Notes under the pieces: generated by a model
Told to the model about the DNA's origin: nothing
The model's input: only the letters and a program-made list of their open reading frames with translations
The model's database searches: none
Source: Pseudoxanthomonas sp. JBR18
GTDB lineage: Bacteria; Pseudomonadota; Gammaproteobacteria; Xanthomonadales; Xanthomonadaceae
Assembly: GCF_028198165.1 (NCBI RefSeq)
Contig: NZ_CP116339.1
Span: 310,001-374,000, forward strand
Reading direction: 5' to 3'
Length of the DNA: 64,000 nt
Shown here: in pieces, positions 33,871 through 43,340 of the stretch
Layout of the letters: the number at the start of each line of letters is the position of its first letter
Position numbering within the stretch: position 1 is the first letter of the stretch
Position numbers and translations under genes: made by a program

Positions 33871-36103
33871 CCAAAGGCACGACCAGGCGCGTGCGGCCCG
33901 GGCCGATGCGGCGCGCGAGCGGAGCCGTGGCCCGCTGGCCCACCTGGCGCCAGGTCAGCACGAATGGTTCGCCGTGGTTGTCCAGGTCCAGCACCGCGCG
34001 CTGCGCCTCGCGGCGCCAGGCCAGATCGATCGTGCCGCTGCTGGCGCCCACCCGCACGCCTTCGACGCGCAGCCAGTCCCAGCCCGCCGGTGGCTGCGGC
34101 GCGAAGGCCAGCCGACGATGCGCGCCGTCCGCCTCCAGGCCCAGCAATCCGCCGAGGGCGGCCGACAAGAAGGTGGCCGACGACCACGTCTGCTCTGGCA
34201 CCGACTCGCGTTGCGGCACGAACGCCGCGCCCGACTGCACCTCGTGCATATGCCCGGGCGCGTCCTGCGCGGCCCAGGGCACCAGCCGCAGCCATAGGTC
34301 GGCGGCCTGGGCGCCACGGCCCGCGCGCCATAGCGGCTCGGCTGCCGCCGCGCTGCCCAGGCCCCACACGCTGCCGCCCGCATAGCTTTGCGGATCGTAG
34401 TCGGGCGCACTCGCCGGCTTGCTGCGTAGCCCCCAGTCGGTCAGCACATCGGGGGAAGCCAGCCGCGCGAACAGGTCCGCGGCCTCCTGCGGCGTGGCCG
34501 CGCCGCTGCCGATGGCGGCCAGGTCCGCCCCGCTGAAGGATTCTCCGCGGCGGCCATCGCGGTGGAAGCCGCTGATCCATGACGTCGCCGCCGGGTCGCG
34601 ATAGCGCGCACGGATCGCCAGGCGGGCGCGCTCGGCATCGGCGCGCGCCTGTGTCGCCAGCGCCGCGTCGCCCTGCGTATCGGCCATCGCCGCCATCGCC
34701 TGTGCCGCGTCCACCCAGGCTGCCGACAGGGTCAGCTCGTCGGTCAGCGCGTCCTGTTCGTTGCCGCTCATCTTGCCCGCGGGGACGCGTGGCAACCCGT
34801 CGCCGGCATCGATCAGCGAGCGGCAGTAGCGCCACGCCGCCAGCAACTGCGGCCAATGCGCGCGCAGGAAGCCGACATCCCCGCTGGCACGCGCGTACTC
34901 GGCGGTCACCGCCAGGAAGTCGAACGCGATGTCCACGTGCGCGTACATGTGCGGGTAGTCGCGCACCCACTCCAGGAAGCCCGCGCTCTGCGACAGCTCG
35001 TGCCAGAGCATGCCGGTGTCCGGATCCTGGTAGCGCAGCTCGAACGCCAGCTGCGCCGCGGCGCGCTCGTACTGCCCGCTGGCGACCAGCGCGCGCGTGC
35101 TCACCAGCCCGTCGCCGCCGAAGTACCAGGCGTACTGCGGCCGTCGCGCGCCGTGCGAGGGCCCGTAGCCAGCGACCATGCCGCAGCCCAACCGCGCGTT
35201 GCACGACCAGGCCTGTTCCAGCGCCACCTGCGCCCAGCGCAGCGCCCGGTTGGCCTGCGCGTCCGGGGTGACGATGCGCAGGCGCGTGGCCCGGGCCAGG
35301 CGCACCGCGTCCGCCGGCGCAGGCCCCTCTGGCGCCTGCAGCAGTGCAGTCACGGTGTCGTGCACGTCCTCGCCAGGCTCGCTCTGGGAAGCGAACGCCA
35401 GCTCCGCGCAGCGCGCGCCGCCGCAGACGGTCGGCACCAGGTCCAGGAACAGCGGCTGGCCGAACGTGCTGCCGCGGCGGTCGTTGTTGGGCACGCTGTG
35501 CGCGCCGGCTTGCGGCGAGGCGATCAACGCGCGGAACCGGCCGCTGGGTTCCTGCAGCAGCAGCCCGCGCGTGGCCGCATCCCAGGCGAACTCCTGCCCG
35601 CCGATACCGGACGGCCACATCAGGTTGAGCGAAGGCACCAGATGCACACGAATGCGCAGCTCGGGCGGCGCCCGTTCCACCCGCAGCCGCACGCGCACAC
35701 CGGGCAGCGTATCGCGCGCCTCGATCCGCTCGGACACACGCAGCCCCGGCGCGACGTACGACCGCGTCAGACCGAACGGATCGACCGTGGCCGTGGCCGG
35801 CGCCTCCGCGGCGGCCAATGGCGTGCCATCGCCGCGCAGGAATTCCAGCCGATAGCCCGATGCGATCTGCACCGGGAAGCTCCACAGCTCCAGTCCATCG
35901 CTGCCGTAGCCGCCGGCAAAGCCGCGCAATCCGTGCGCGGCCAGATATCGCTCCTGCACCGGCGCCGCGACCGTCCAGGACGGCACCTCCGCTTCTTCGG
36001 ACGGCTCGGCGACACCGGCCCGCGTGGCCTCACTCCCACCGGCCGGCACACAGGCCAGCGCGGCCATGCTCCACACGAGCGCGGACACTCTGCGCAACGG
36101 CAT
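33860..36103 (-). CDS. Six-hairpin glycosidase-like lipoprotein (glycogen-debranching-type fold)
   Basis: A 747-residue exported protein. ATG 36103 begins a short lipoprotein signal with lipobox ALAC (Cys18). Residues about 50-280 look like an N-terminal beta-sandwich; the rest is an alpha/alpha toroid with YAWYFGGDGLVSTRALVASGQYERAAAQLAFELRYQDPDTGMLWHELSQSAGF and GHMHEVQSGAAFVPQRESVPEQTWSSATFLSAALGGLLGLE, as in amylo-alpha-1,6-glucosidase and GH63/GH15-like enzymes. The substrate is unknown. It lies between two lipid A acyltransferase genes and is flanked by related palindromic repeats, which suggests it was inserted there. Its position hints at trimming of a surface glycan, but this is inference. 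Confidence 0.75.
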   Translation of the reverse strand: MPLRRVSALVWSMAALACVPAGGSEATRAGVAEPSEEAEVPSWTVAAPVQERYLAAHGLRGFAGGYGSDGLELWSFPVQIASGYRLEFLRGDGTPLAAAEAPATATVDPFGLTRSYVAPGLRVSERIEARDTLPGVRVRLRVERAPPELRIRVHLVPSLNLMWPSGIGGQEFAWDAATRGLLLQEPSGRFRALIASPQAGAHSVPNNDRRGSTFGQPLFLDLVPTVCGGARCAELAFASQSEPGEDVHDTVTALLQAPEGPAPADAVRLARATRLRIVTPDAQANRALRWAQVALEQAWSCNARLGCGMVAGYGPSHGARRPQYAWYFGGDGLVSTRALVASGQYERAAAQLAFELRYQDPDTGMLWHELSQSAGFLEWVRDYPHMYAHVDIAFDFLAVTAEYARASGDVGFLRAHWPQLLAAWRYCRSLIDAGDGLPRVPAGKMSGNEQDALTDELTLSAAWVDAAQAMAAMADTQGDAALATQARADAERARLAIRARYRDPAATSWISGFHRDGRRGESFSGADLAAIGSGAATPQEAADLFARLASPDVLTDWGLRSKPASAPDYDPQSYAGGSVWGLGSAAAAEPLWRAGRGAQAADLWLRLVPWAAQDAPGHMHEVQSGAAFVPQRESVPEQTWSSATFLSAALGGLLGLEADGAHRRLAFAPQPPAGWDWLRVEGVRVGASSGTIDLAWRREAQRAVLDLDNHGEPFVLTWRQVGQRATAPLARRIGPGRTRLVVPLGEE

Positions 36104-36202
36104 GCCCAATCCCCTGGCGCCACACTGGCTCGATTGTGGCCCGCCCACCACACGACAAGCCCGCCGCGCCGCATCATCGAACCGGCGTGCGTGCAGAGAA
36201 GT

Positions 36203-36257
36203 GATGCGTGAGCAGAAGCGGCTTTCGCTCGCTCCTCACTCCCTTCACTCACGCATC
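36203..36257. repeat. Dispersed palindromic repeat, GCAGAAGCGGGCTTTC family, copy 2
   Basis: GATGCGTGAG (36203-36212) pairs perfectly with CTCACGCATC (36248-36257), enclosing CAGAAGCGGCTTTC and CTCACTCCC-like units. It lies between the glycosidase-like gene and the second acyltransferase gene and resembles the element at 33791-33870. Confidence 0.7.
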
Positions 36258-36258
36258 G

Positions 36259-37155
36259 CTAATAGGGAGAAGCCTCACCCGCCGGCCGCGTCTTGAAGCG
36301 CCGGTGCCACCACAGGTACTGCTCGGGATGGGCGCGCACCACCGCTTCCAGCTCGCGCATGTAGCGCGCGGCGAACGCAGCCGGATCGGAACCGTGGGCT
36401 TCGTCCCACGGCGGGTCGATGCGCACGCGATAGCGTCCGTCGGGCAGGCGCTGGCACCAGTACGGCAGGATTTCCACGCCGGCGCGGCGGGCCAGGTCGG
36501 GCGTGGTGGTCAGGGTCGCCGCTGGCACGCCGAAGAACGGGACGAAGGCGCTGTTGTAGGTGAAGTTCTGGTCGGCCAGATAGGCCACCAGGCCGCCCCG
36601 GGAAAGTGTGCGCAGCAGGCCGCGCACGTCCTTCTTGCCGATCACACTGGCGAAGGCGTGCTGGCGTCCATCCTGCATCAGCCGCTCGCCGCAGGAACCG
36701 TCGACGCGTCGGACCATGCACGAGAGCGGCTCACCCAGCGCCTCGCCGAGCAGGCGCCCGCCCAGGTCCAGATGCGGAAAGTGCGCGGTCAGCAGCAGGA
36801 CACCGCGTCCGCCCCGACGCGCAGCCTGCAGATGTTCAAGCCCCTCGACCTCGGCCAGGCCGCGCAACGCGCCCCCCGGTGCGTACCAGGCCCGCGCCAT
36901 TTCCAGTAGCCCGGTGACGCTGGCCCGGGTGTTCGCGCGCACCAGCGCCTCGCGCGCCGCCTCGTCCAGCGTGGGGAAGCACAAGGCCAGGTTGGTCCGC
37001 GCGATGCGCCGGCGACCGGCCAGCAGCGGTGTCAGTACGCCGGCCAGCACGCGTCCCCAACGCAGCAGACGTCGCTGCGGCCACCCCGCCACCCGCCGGC
37101 ACACCCAGCGGGCAGGCGCGACTAACCAGCAGCGCGGCTCAGTCCGGGGCGACAT
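36259..37155 (-). CDS. Lipid A biosynthesis acyltransferase, second paralogue
   Basis: A 298-residue LpxL/LpxM-type acyltransferase. The catalytic motif is HX4D, His125-Asp130 (AHFPHLDL), with NLALCFP, LLEMARAWY and HPEQYLWWHRRFKTRPAG also conserved. It overlaps the ligase gene upstream by 17 bases, so it belongs to the minus-strand operon with the ligase and the GT4 glycosyltransferase. Two paralogues, here and at 32840-33790, would allow two secondary acylations of lipid A. Confidence 0.92.
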   Translation of the reverse strand: MSPRTEPRCWLVAPARWVCRRVAGWPQRRLLRWGRVLAGVLTPLLAGRRRIARTNLALCFPTLDEAAREALVRANTRASVTGLLEMARAWYAPGGALRGLAEVEGLEHLQAARRGGRGVLLLTAHFPHLDLGGRLLGEALGEPLSCMVRRVDGSCGERLMQDGRQHAFASVIGKKDVRGLLRTLSRGGLVAYLADQNFTYNSAFVPFFGVPAATLTTTPDLARRAGVEILPYWCQRLPDGRYRVRIDPPWDEAHGSDPAAFAARYMRELEAVVRAHPEQYLWWHRRFKTRPAGEASPY

Positions 37156-38461
37156 CGTGGCGGGCCAGCAGGCTGCCCGTATACAGCGCGGCCAGCATCA
37201 GGGCCAGCCCGCCCCAGAATGTTGAATAGAACGCCAGGTGGGTGTTGAACGGGAAGACGGTCACCGCCAGGGCCAGCATCGCCGGCCGGGCCCGGTCCCG
37301 CGCCTCCATGGGCGAATAGCGCCATGCCCGCCAGGCCATCGCCGCGCCAGCCAGCCACATCAGCAGGCCCAGGGCGCCGGTCTCGCTCAGGATCTCCAGC
37401 ACGATCTGGTGCGCATGCAGGGCCGGGCCCGCGCCCCAGGCCGGAGCCACGCCCGGCGTGGGATCGCAGGCGGGGAAGACCTCGCGGAAGTCGCGCACGC
37501 CAACCCCGTTGAAGGGATGGGCGCGGATCATGCAACCAGCGGCTTCCCAGATTCGCGCGCGGCCAGACAGCGCCGTATCCACTCCGGTCTCGTCGGCGCT
37601 CATCGCCGTGGTGGTCAGTTGGACCCGTTCGCGCACCTGCGGGGAGACCACCGCCAGCCCGGCCAGGGCCAACAAGCCCACCAGTCCCACGCCCAGCAGG
37701 CGCTTCCAGCCCAGCAGGCGCCAGCCGGAGAACAGCAGCACCAGTGCATAGGTGATCCATGCAGCCCGCGCGCCGGCCAGCAGGATGACCACGCCCACGG
37801 CCGCCGCCGCGACCAACCACCCCAGGATGCCGAACCTGCGCCCGGCCGCGAACAGCGCAAACGGCGACAGACTGGCCAGGACCAGGCCCAGCTTGAGGTT
37901 GCACGGTCCCAGCACGCCGCTGAGGCGATCCACCGCCGCGGTTTCGGCCGCGGTGCACATGCCGTGTCCGCTGATCACGTGCTTGAGCTGGTCGATGCCG
38001 AAAAACAGCGGACTGGTGCCGGAGATGGCCTGGGCCAGCGCGTCCACCGTCCAGATCGCCAGGATGATCGCCAGTCCCCCGAAGGTGATCCTGCGGCCCC
38101 GGTCGTTGGCCACCGCCGAGGCGACCAGCCACAGGAAGGGCAGGTAGCGGATATCGGTGGCCACCTTGCTCCAGGCGTGCGCCGGGTCCACCGCGTCGAA
38201 GGCCGAGACCAGCTGGGGGACCCAGTAGGCGAAGAACATCACGCTGGTCAGTGCCCAGGCTTCGTTGCTCAGCAGCCGGGTGCCATTGCGGAACCGCTGC
38301 AGCACCAGTTGCACCAGCGCGGCCAGTGCTCCCAGGGCGAGTACGCCCTCGGCATAGCCCGGCGCCGGCCACAACGCCACGAACACCAGGATCCAGGCCG
38401 GCGCCCAGCGCCAACCATCGGCACGCGGGGCGGTGCGAAGCTCGGTGGCGGCGGCGGTCAT
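37139..38461 (-). CDS. O-antigen ligase/polymerase-like membrane protein
   Basis: A 440-residue polytopic protein with about ten to twelve membrane helices and one large periplasmic loop in the second half containing MIRAHPFNGVGVRDFREVFPAC and ALHAHQIVLEILSETGALGLLMWL, the Wzy_C/O-antigen ligase pattern (Arg in the loop, His in HAHxxxLEIxxETG). WaaL-type ligases join O-polysaccharide to lipid A-core at the outer face of the inner membrane. ATG 38461 overlaps the GT4 gene stop by four bases. It could also be a polymerase of another glycan. Confidence 0.88.
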   Translation of the reverse strand: MTAAATELRTAPRADGWRWAPAWILVFVALWPAPGYAEGVLALGALAALVQLVLQRFRNGTRLLSNEAWALTSVMFFAYWVPQLVSAFDAVDPAHAWSKVATDIRYLPFLWLVASAVANDRGRRITFGGLAIILAIWTVDALAQAISGTSPLFFGIDQLKHVISGHGMCTAAETAAVDRLSGVLGPCNLKLGLVLASLSPFALFAAGRRFGILGWLVAAAAVGVVILLAGARAAWITYALVLLFSGWRLLGWKRLLGVGLVGLLALAGLAVVSPQVRERVQLTTTAMSADETGVDTALSGRARIWEAAGCMIRAHPFNGVGVRDFREVFPACDPTPGVAPAWGAGPALHAHQIVLEILSETGALGLLMWLAGAAMAWRAWRYSPMEARDRARPAMLALAVTVFPFNTHLAFYSTFWGGLALMLAALYTGSLLARHDVAPD

Positions 38462-39597
38462 GGGGTTGCGAGTTCCTGGTAGAGCGAGAGCGTGGCGTCC
38501 TGCATCGCGGACAGCGTGTAGGGCATGGTAGCTGGCGGGGTGGGCGGATCGTCCAGCAGCCCGAGCGCGGTGGCCGCAAGCGCCTGCAGGTCGAACGGCG
38601 GCACGGCGCCTCGCGGCAGCAGTTCGGCCAGCAGCTCGCCGACCCCGCCGTGGGCCCAGCCCAGCACCGGACGGCCGACCGACAGCGCCTCCACCACGGT
38701 CCGACCGAACGCCTCCGGCTTGCGCGAGAGCTGCAGCACCAGGTCGCTGGCGGCGTAGGCACGGGCGATGGCGCTGGTGGGCGCAGTGAAGGCCACCGCG
38801 CCGGCAACGCCCAGTTGCGCGGCCTGGGCTTCCAGCTCTGAGATGTAGGCCTCCCGACCGGGCTCGCGCGCACCGGGCAGCCACAGGCGCGCATCGCGGC
38901 CGGCGGCGCGCACCGCCGCCAGCAAGGCCAATGCATCGCCATGGCCCTTGAGCCGGGTGCCGCGGCCAGGCAAGAGCAGCAGCGGCCCTTCGCCGCCCAA
39001 TGCGGGGATCTGTTCAGCGAGCTCGGCACGCATCGCGCCATCTGGCCAGCGGACGCGTGGAAATTGCGTGGGGTCGATACCGCGCGGGATGACGCGCAGG
39101 CGCGCCGGATCTGTGCGCGGATAGTGCGCCAGGACGTAGCGGCGCACGGTGTCCGACACACAGACCACGCGCTCGCCGCTGGCCATGATGGCGCTGTAGC
39201 GCCCCGGCGAATTGAGCCCGTGCACCGTGGTGACCCAATGTGGGCGCGTACCGGCCGGCAGCTGCTTCAACGCGACCCAGCCCAGCCAGGCCGGCAAGCG
39301 CGAGCGGGCGTGCACGATGTCGGGCCGCTCGGCGGCCAGCAAGGCGCGTACCCCGCGAATATGACGCAGCGTCGCCAGGGACTTGCGCCCGATGTCCAGA
39401 CAGATGTGCTGCGCGCCACTGGCTTGCAGTGCCGGCACCAGACGCCCTCCCGCGGAGACAACGATGGCGCGATGACCGGCAGCGACGAGCGCAGCGGCGA
39501 TTTCCAGGGTGGAACGCTCAACGCCGCCGGACTGCAGCGCCGGCAGCAGTTGCAGAACCGTCAGCCGGTGTGCCGGCCCGGCGCTGTCAGTCGACAA
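38458..39597 (-). CDS. GT4-family glycosyltransferase
   Basis: A 379-residue GT-B fold enzyme. The N-terminal GGVERSTLEIAAALVAAGHRAIVVSAGG is the acceptor-side Rossmann motif; the C-terminal half has RLKGHGDALALLAAVRA and RKPEAFGRTVVEALSVGRPVLGWAHGG, the EX7E-type donor site. It likely adds a sugar to LPS core or O-antigen using a nucleotide sugar in the cytoplasm. The start overlaps the zinc-finger gene by 11 bases and the stop overlaps the ligase start, so the four genes act as one operon. Confidence 0.93.
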   Translation of the reverse strand: MSTDSAGPAHRLTVLQLLPALQSGGVERSTLEIAAALVAAGHRAIVVSAGGRLVPALQASGAQHICLDIGRKSLATLRHIRGVRALLAAERPDIVHARSRLPAWLGWVALKQLPAGTRPHWVTTVHGLNSPGRYSAIMASGERVVCVSDTVRRYVLAHYPRTDPARLRVIPRGIDPTQFPRVRWPDGAMRAELAEQIPALGGEGPLLLLPGRGTRLKGHGDALALLAAVRAAGRDARLWLPGAREPGREAYISELEAQAAQLGVAGAVAFTAPTSAIARAYAASDLVLQLSRKPEAFGRTVVEALSVGRPVLGWAHGGVGELLAELLPRGAVPPFDLQALAATALGLLDDPPTPPATMPYTLSAMQDATLSLYQELATP

Positions 39598-39784
39598 GAA
39601 CGAAGTGCGAACCGCAGTAGGGGCACTGGGTCTCGCCGTTGGGCTCGTCCTCGATGGGCAAGTAGACCCGCGGATGCGAGTTCCACAGCACCATCGACGG
39701 CAGTGGACAGCTCAGGGGCAGGTCGGCGCGGGACACGGTGTAGCGCTTTTCGGCGTTGGCCGGCGCGGTGGCGGTTTGGCTCAT
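39587..39784 (-). CDS. Small CHCC-type zinc-finger protein
   Basis: A 65-residue protein with the zinc ligands Cys26, His37, Cys54 and Cys57 (SCPLP...NSHPRVYLPI...TQCPYCGSHFVL), the CHCC pattern shared with mitochondrial complex I subunit NDUFS6. Many proteobacteria have this protein as a free-standing gene. Its role is unknown. It opens the LPS operon on the minus strand. Confidence 0.85.
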   Translation of the reverse strand: MSQTATAPANAEKRYTVSRADLPLSCPLPSMVLWNSHPRVYLPIEDEPNGETQCPYCGSHFVLVD

Positions 39785-39860
39785 GGCGGACTCTTGGAAT
39801 CGCGGACCTGGAAGAACGGGATTCTACCAGCCAAGGCACGGATGACATCGACTGGAGGAT

Positions 39861-39925
39861 GGGCGAGCCGCCACGGCGGCGATGGGGTTTGACCGGAGAG
39901 CTTCGTCGCCGCCGTGGTGGCTTCC
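39861..39925. repeat. Dispersed palindromic repeat, GCCGCCATGGCGGC family, copy 2
   Basis: GAGCCGCCACGGCGGCGATG is mirrored by CGTCGCCGCCGTGGTGGCTTC around a centre GGGTTTGACCGG. It is a diverged copy of the element at 21813-21885. It lies between the zinc-finger gene and the end of argD. Confidence 0.75.
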
Positions 39926-39956
39926 ACACATTCAGCGCCAGCGCTTTTCGTTGGGC

Positions 39957-41183
39957 TCAGCGCGCGGCCTTCCACGCGCGCAGCGCGGCCTCGAAGCGCG
40001 AAAGCCCTTCGGCCAAGTCGGCCTCGGTGAGGTTCAGCGCCGGCACGAAACGCAGCACGTCCGGGCCGGCCTGCAGCAGCAGCAGGCCGTGTGCGGCGCA
40101 CTGGTCCAGGATCGCCGCGGCCTGGCCGGCGTGCTCGGGGCGCAACACCGCGCCGATCATCAGGCCACGGCCACGGATCTCGGAAAACAACGCCAACTCG
40201 GCATCGATCCTGGCCAGCGCCGCGCGCAGCGCCTCGGCCTGGCGCGCCACATTCTGCGCAATGGCCTCAGAGCCCAGCTTGGCCAGCGCCACGCGCGCCA
40301 CCGCCGAGGCCAGCGGATTGCCGCCGAAGGTGGTGCCATGCGCGCCGAACTGCATCACCTCGGCCACACGCGATCCGACCAGCATCGCGCCGATCGGCAG
40401 GCCACCGCCCAGCGACTTGGCCAGGGTGACGATGTCGGGGGTGACCCCGTCGTGCCAGTGCGCAAACAGCGCGCCGGTGCGGCCCATCCCGCACTGGATC
40501 TCATCCAGCAGCAACAGTGCGTCGTGCTGGCGGCACAGCGCCTCGATGGCCTTCAGATAGCCCGGCGCGGCCGGGACCACGCCGCCCTCGCCCTGCACCG
40601 GCTCGATCATCACCGCGGCCACGTCGCCGTGCGCCATCGCCGCTTCCAGCTGGGCCAGGTCGTTGAAGTCGACGTAGCGGAAGCCGCCCGGCAACGGCTC
40701 GTAGCCTTCCTGGTATTTGGGCTGCGCGGTGGCGGTGACCGTGGCCAGGGTGCGGCCATGGAAGCTGCCGCGGAACGTCACGATCACGCGCTTGTCCGGA
40801 CCGCGCCCCTGCTCGGCCGCCCACTTGCGGACCAGCTTGATCGCCGCTTCGTTGGCCTCGGCGCCGGAGTTGCACAGGAAGGCGCGGCTGGCGAAGCGCG
40901 AGGCCTCCACCAGTTCCTGCGACAGGCGCAGCGGCGGCTCGCTGTAGAAGATGTTGCTGGTATGCCAGAGCTTGCCGGCCTGCTCGATCAGCGCCGCGGT
41001 CAGGTCCGGGTCGTTGTGGCCCAGGCCGCACACGGCGATGCCGGCGGACAGATCGATGTACTCACGGCCATCGGTATCCCACACGCGCACGCCCTGGCCG
41101 CGCTCCAGCACCAGTTCGCGCTGGCGATACACGCTCAGCGTGTACTGCTTGGCGGAGGCGATGAGGTCGGAGGCGGCGGTCAT
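39957..41183 (-). CDS. argD: Acetylornithine aminotransferase
   Basis: A 408-residue class III PLP aminotransferase of arginine (and possibly lysine) biosynthesis. SAGIAVCGLGHNDP, FCNSGAEANEAAIKLVRKW-type segment (FLCNSGAEANEAAIKLVRKW), FRGSFHGRTLATVTAT, LLLLDEIQCGMGRTG and the PLP lysine in TLAKSLGGGLPIGAM are all present. ATG 41183 was preferred over an upstream start because the protein then begins with the usual MTAASDLIASAKQYTLSVY. It seems to be a single-gene unit. Confidence 0.94.
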   Translation of the reverse strand: MTAASDLIASAKQYTLSVYRQRELVLERGQGVRVWDTDGREYIDLSAGIAVCGLGHNDPDLTAALIEQAGKLWHTSNIFYSEPPLRLSQELVEASRFASRAFLCNSGAEANEAAIKLVRKWAAEQGRGPDKRVIVTFRGSFHGRTLATVTATAQPKYQEGYEPLPGGFRYVDFNDLAQLEAAMAHGDVAAVMIEPVQGEGGVVPAAPGYLKAIEALCRQHDALLLLDEIQCGMGRTGALFAHWHDGVTPDIVTLAKSLGGGLPIGAMLVGSRVAEVMQFGAHGTTFGGNPLASAVARVALAKLGSEAIAQNVARQAEALRAALARIDAELALFSEIRGRGLMIGAVLRPEHAGQAAAILDQCAAHGLLLLQAGPDVLRFVPALNLTEADLAEGLSRFEAALRAWKAAR

Positions 41184-41267
41184 GGCGGTGAACCTTGTGC
41201 TGACGAGGGGGATGAACCCGGCATTGTCGCGCATCGGCGCGGCCAGCGTGTGGCCGCGGGCGGCGCT

Positions 41268-43139
41268 TCAGCGGGCAGCGTCGCCTGTACAGGCCGGTGA
41301 GTCCGGGGCCGGACGGATGTCATCGTCGGCGCGCAGTGGGCCGGTGCAGGTGACCCGCCGCGCCGCCACGCTCTGGCTGCGTAGCAGATGACCATCCGAC
41401 CAGGCCTGGACCAAGAAGTGATCCAGGACGCCGCGCGGCGTCTGCGTCGGTAGATCCAGCAGGGTGACGACATCGCGTTCGCCCAGTACACCGGCCGGCA
41501 TGTCCACCAGCGGACCGGGATCGACCGCCGCCACGCCTGGTGCTGCCGGCGGGAGGACATAGAACACGAAGCCGTCCTCGGTTGGACGCCAGCCGGCGGT
41601 ATGCCGCCGGGCCCGCAGGAATGTCTGCAGGACCACCCGGCGCGGTGCGATCCCAGGTGCGCGTGCCAGGTCCTGGGCCAGCAGCCGCGCACCCTCGTCG
41701 TCCAAGTCATGCACTGCCCAGGCCAGCAGCGGACAGGCACCGCTGCCCGCGGCGGCCGCACGCTCGGCCAGGAACGCGGCCAGCGCCGGGACGGGGCGAC
41801 GGCCCGTCAGCTCCCCTGGCATCCAGGACTGGATCGACATGCCGGGCGGCGCGTAATGCCCGAAGAAATCGCGTTCGGCCAGCCGCCGGAACGCGGGCGT
41901 CGGCGGTCCGAACTTGTAGGGATGCATCACCGGCACGACCTGCCCCGCGCAGCCGGGCATGGCCGCCACGAAAGTCGCAGTGTCTCGCCAGGGCTCATTG
42001 CGCTGCACGAAACGACCGCTCAGCAGCCAAAGCTGCGCGCCCACTGCGAGCACGAGCAGCGCGGCCATCACCCGGTTGGCCCGGCTCGGGCTTACCGGGC
42101 CGGCCGCGTCGTACAGCCAAGCCAGCAGTGCGCAAATGAACGGCAACGCGGTCAGCAGGTTCCGGGCCGAATACGACGGCGCCAGCAGGCAGCTCACCAG
42201 GATCCCGCTGACGACCATACCGGCCACCACGAACAGTGAAAGCCGCGCCACTGCCGAGCCCCCAGCAGGGACCCGCGCCTTCAGGCTGCTGCGCCCGTGG
42301 CGGAGCCGTCGCCACACCGCGGCCACGCACAGGCCCGTCAGCGCCCAGCCCGAGGCCGCGGTGGCCAGGTGCTTGTTGGCCATGCGGGTCTGGGACCAGA
42401 AGAACCCGACATCGGCGTGGTACCAGGTGTGCCCCACGTCTTGCGCCGTGGCGTGCCACAACAGCCAGGTGTACCCCCCGACCGCCGCAAGAATCGCCAG
42501 CCCGGCGGCGATCACAGGCAACCGCAGGCGCGGCACCGCCAGCAGCCAGGCCATCACCATGCCGGTCAACAGCAACAGATAGAAGTGCACGAAACTGCCG
42601 GCCAGCCCCAAGACGACAAGCGCTGCGAAGGCCAGCAGCGGGAAGCGGGGTCGGGCGGCGTGTTCGCGCAGCCAGAGGCCCACGCCCATCAGCCCGGCGG
42701 CGATGAGGATGCACAGGCCGTAGCTGCGCGCGTTCTGCGCCTGTTCGAACCAGAACGTGGACACCGCCGCCACGGCCAGCGCGTAGCCCACCGCCATCGG
42801 GCTGAAGCGCCGCCACAGCAGGCGGCCGGTCAGCAGCAGCGCCAGGACCGCACACACCGCACTGGGCAGACGCAGCCAGGCTTCGGACAGATCGCCCAGC
42901 CGGCTCCAGCCCTGCAGCAGCACGTAGTACAGCGGGGGATGCACGTCAGTCAGCGCGCGCTGCCACAGTCCGTGCAGACCGCCGTCGCCTCCGATCACGA
43001 ACACCGTGAACAACTCGTCGGCCCAGTAGTTGCTGCAACCCAACTGCACGAAGGCGAATACGCAGGCCACCAGCACGATCGCGGCATAAGCGAAGGCAGG
43101 CCAGCGCACACGGGCGGTGGCGGAAGACATGGATTGCAT
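41268..43139 (-). CDS. Membrane glycosyltransferase (GT39/PMT-like, undecaprenyl-phosphate sugar user)
   Basis: A 623-residue polytopic protein from ATG 43139 (ATG 43130 is an alternative). About eleven helices are followed by a C-terminal soluble domain from about residue 420. The first periplasmic loop has SNYWADELFTVFVIGG and TDVHPPLYYVLLQGW, the PMT_2/ArnT-like pattern in which acidic residues and the HPPLYY motif form the active site. Such enzymes transfer a sugar from a polyprenyl-phosphate donor to lipid A, O-antigen or protein. The acceptor is unknown. Confidence 0.82.
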   Translation of the reverse strand: MQSMSSATARVRWPAFAYAAIVLVACVFAFVQLGCSNYWADELFTVFVIGGDGGLHGLWQRALTDVHPPLYYVLLQGWSRLGDLSEAWLRLPSAVCAVLALLLTGRLLWRRFSPMAVGYALAVAAVSTFWFEQAQNARSYGLCILIAAGLMGVGLWLREHAARPRFPLLAFAALVVLGLAGSFVHFYLLLLTGMVMAWLLAVPRLRLPVIAAGLAILAAVGGYTWLLWHATAQDVGHTWYHADVGFFWSQTRMANKHLATAASGWALTGLCVAAVWRRLRHGRSSLKARVPAGGSAVARLSLFVVAGMVVSGILVSCLLAPSYSARNLLTALPFICALLAWLYDAAGPVSPSRANRVMAALLVLAVGAQLWLLSGRFVQRNEPWRDTATFVAAMPGCAGQVVPVMHPYKFGPPTPAFRRLAERDFFGHYAPPGMSIQSWMPGELTGRRPVPALAAFLAERAAAAGSGACPLLAWAVHDLDDEGARLLAQDLARAPGIAPRRVVLQTFLRARRHTAGWRPTEDGFVFYVLPPAAPGVAAVDPGPLVDMPAGVLGERDVVTLLDLPTQTPRGVLDHFLVQAWSDGHLLRSQSVAARRVTCTGPLRADDDIRPAPDSPACTGDAAR

Positions 43140-43328
43140 GGCGTCGATCAGGGCGAGGGAGGAGTTCGCGTCAGCACGAGGGCGCAGGCCCCGCACCGCG
43201 AACAGGCGCGCATCATACGGTCGCAGGCCGCGCCACGCGGCCGGACCACTCAGCCTGCGTGCAGCCTGGCCCCGCGGTCTAGAGAAGGATCAAGGCGTGC
43301 GAAATGTGACGCTTCGACCAGCCCGCGC

Positions 43329-43334
43329 CACAAT
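43329..43334 (+). promoter_or_regulatory. -10-like element before a possibly leaderless channel mRNA
   Basis: CACAAT is followed by six bases and then ATG 43341, the same geometry as at 32828. No ribosome binding site precedes the ATG. Confidence 0.35.
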
Positions 43335-43340
43335 GCCCTG

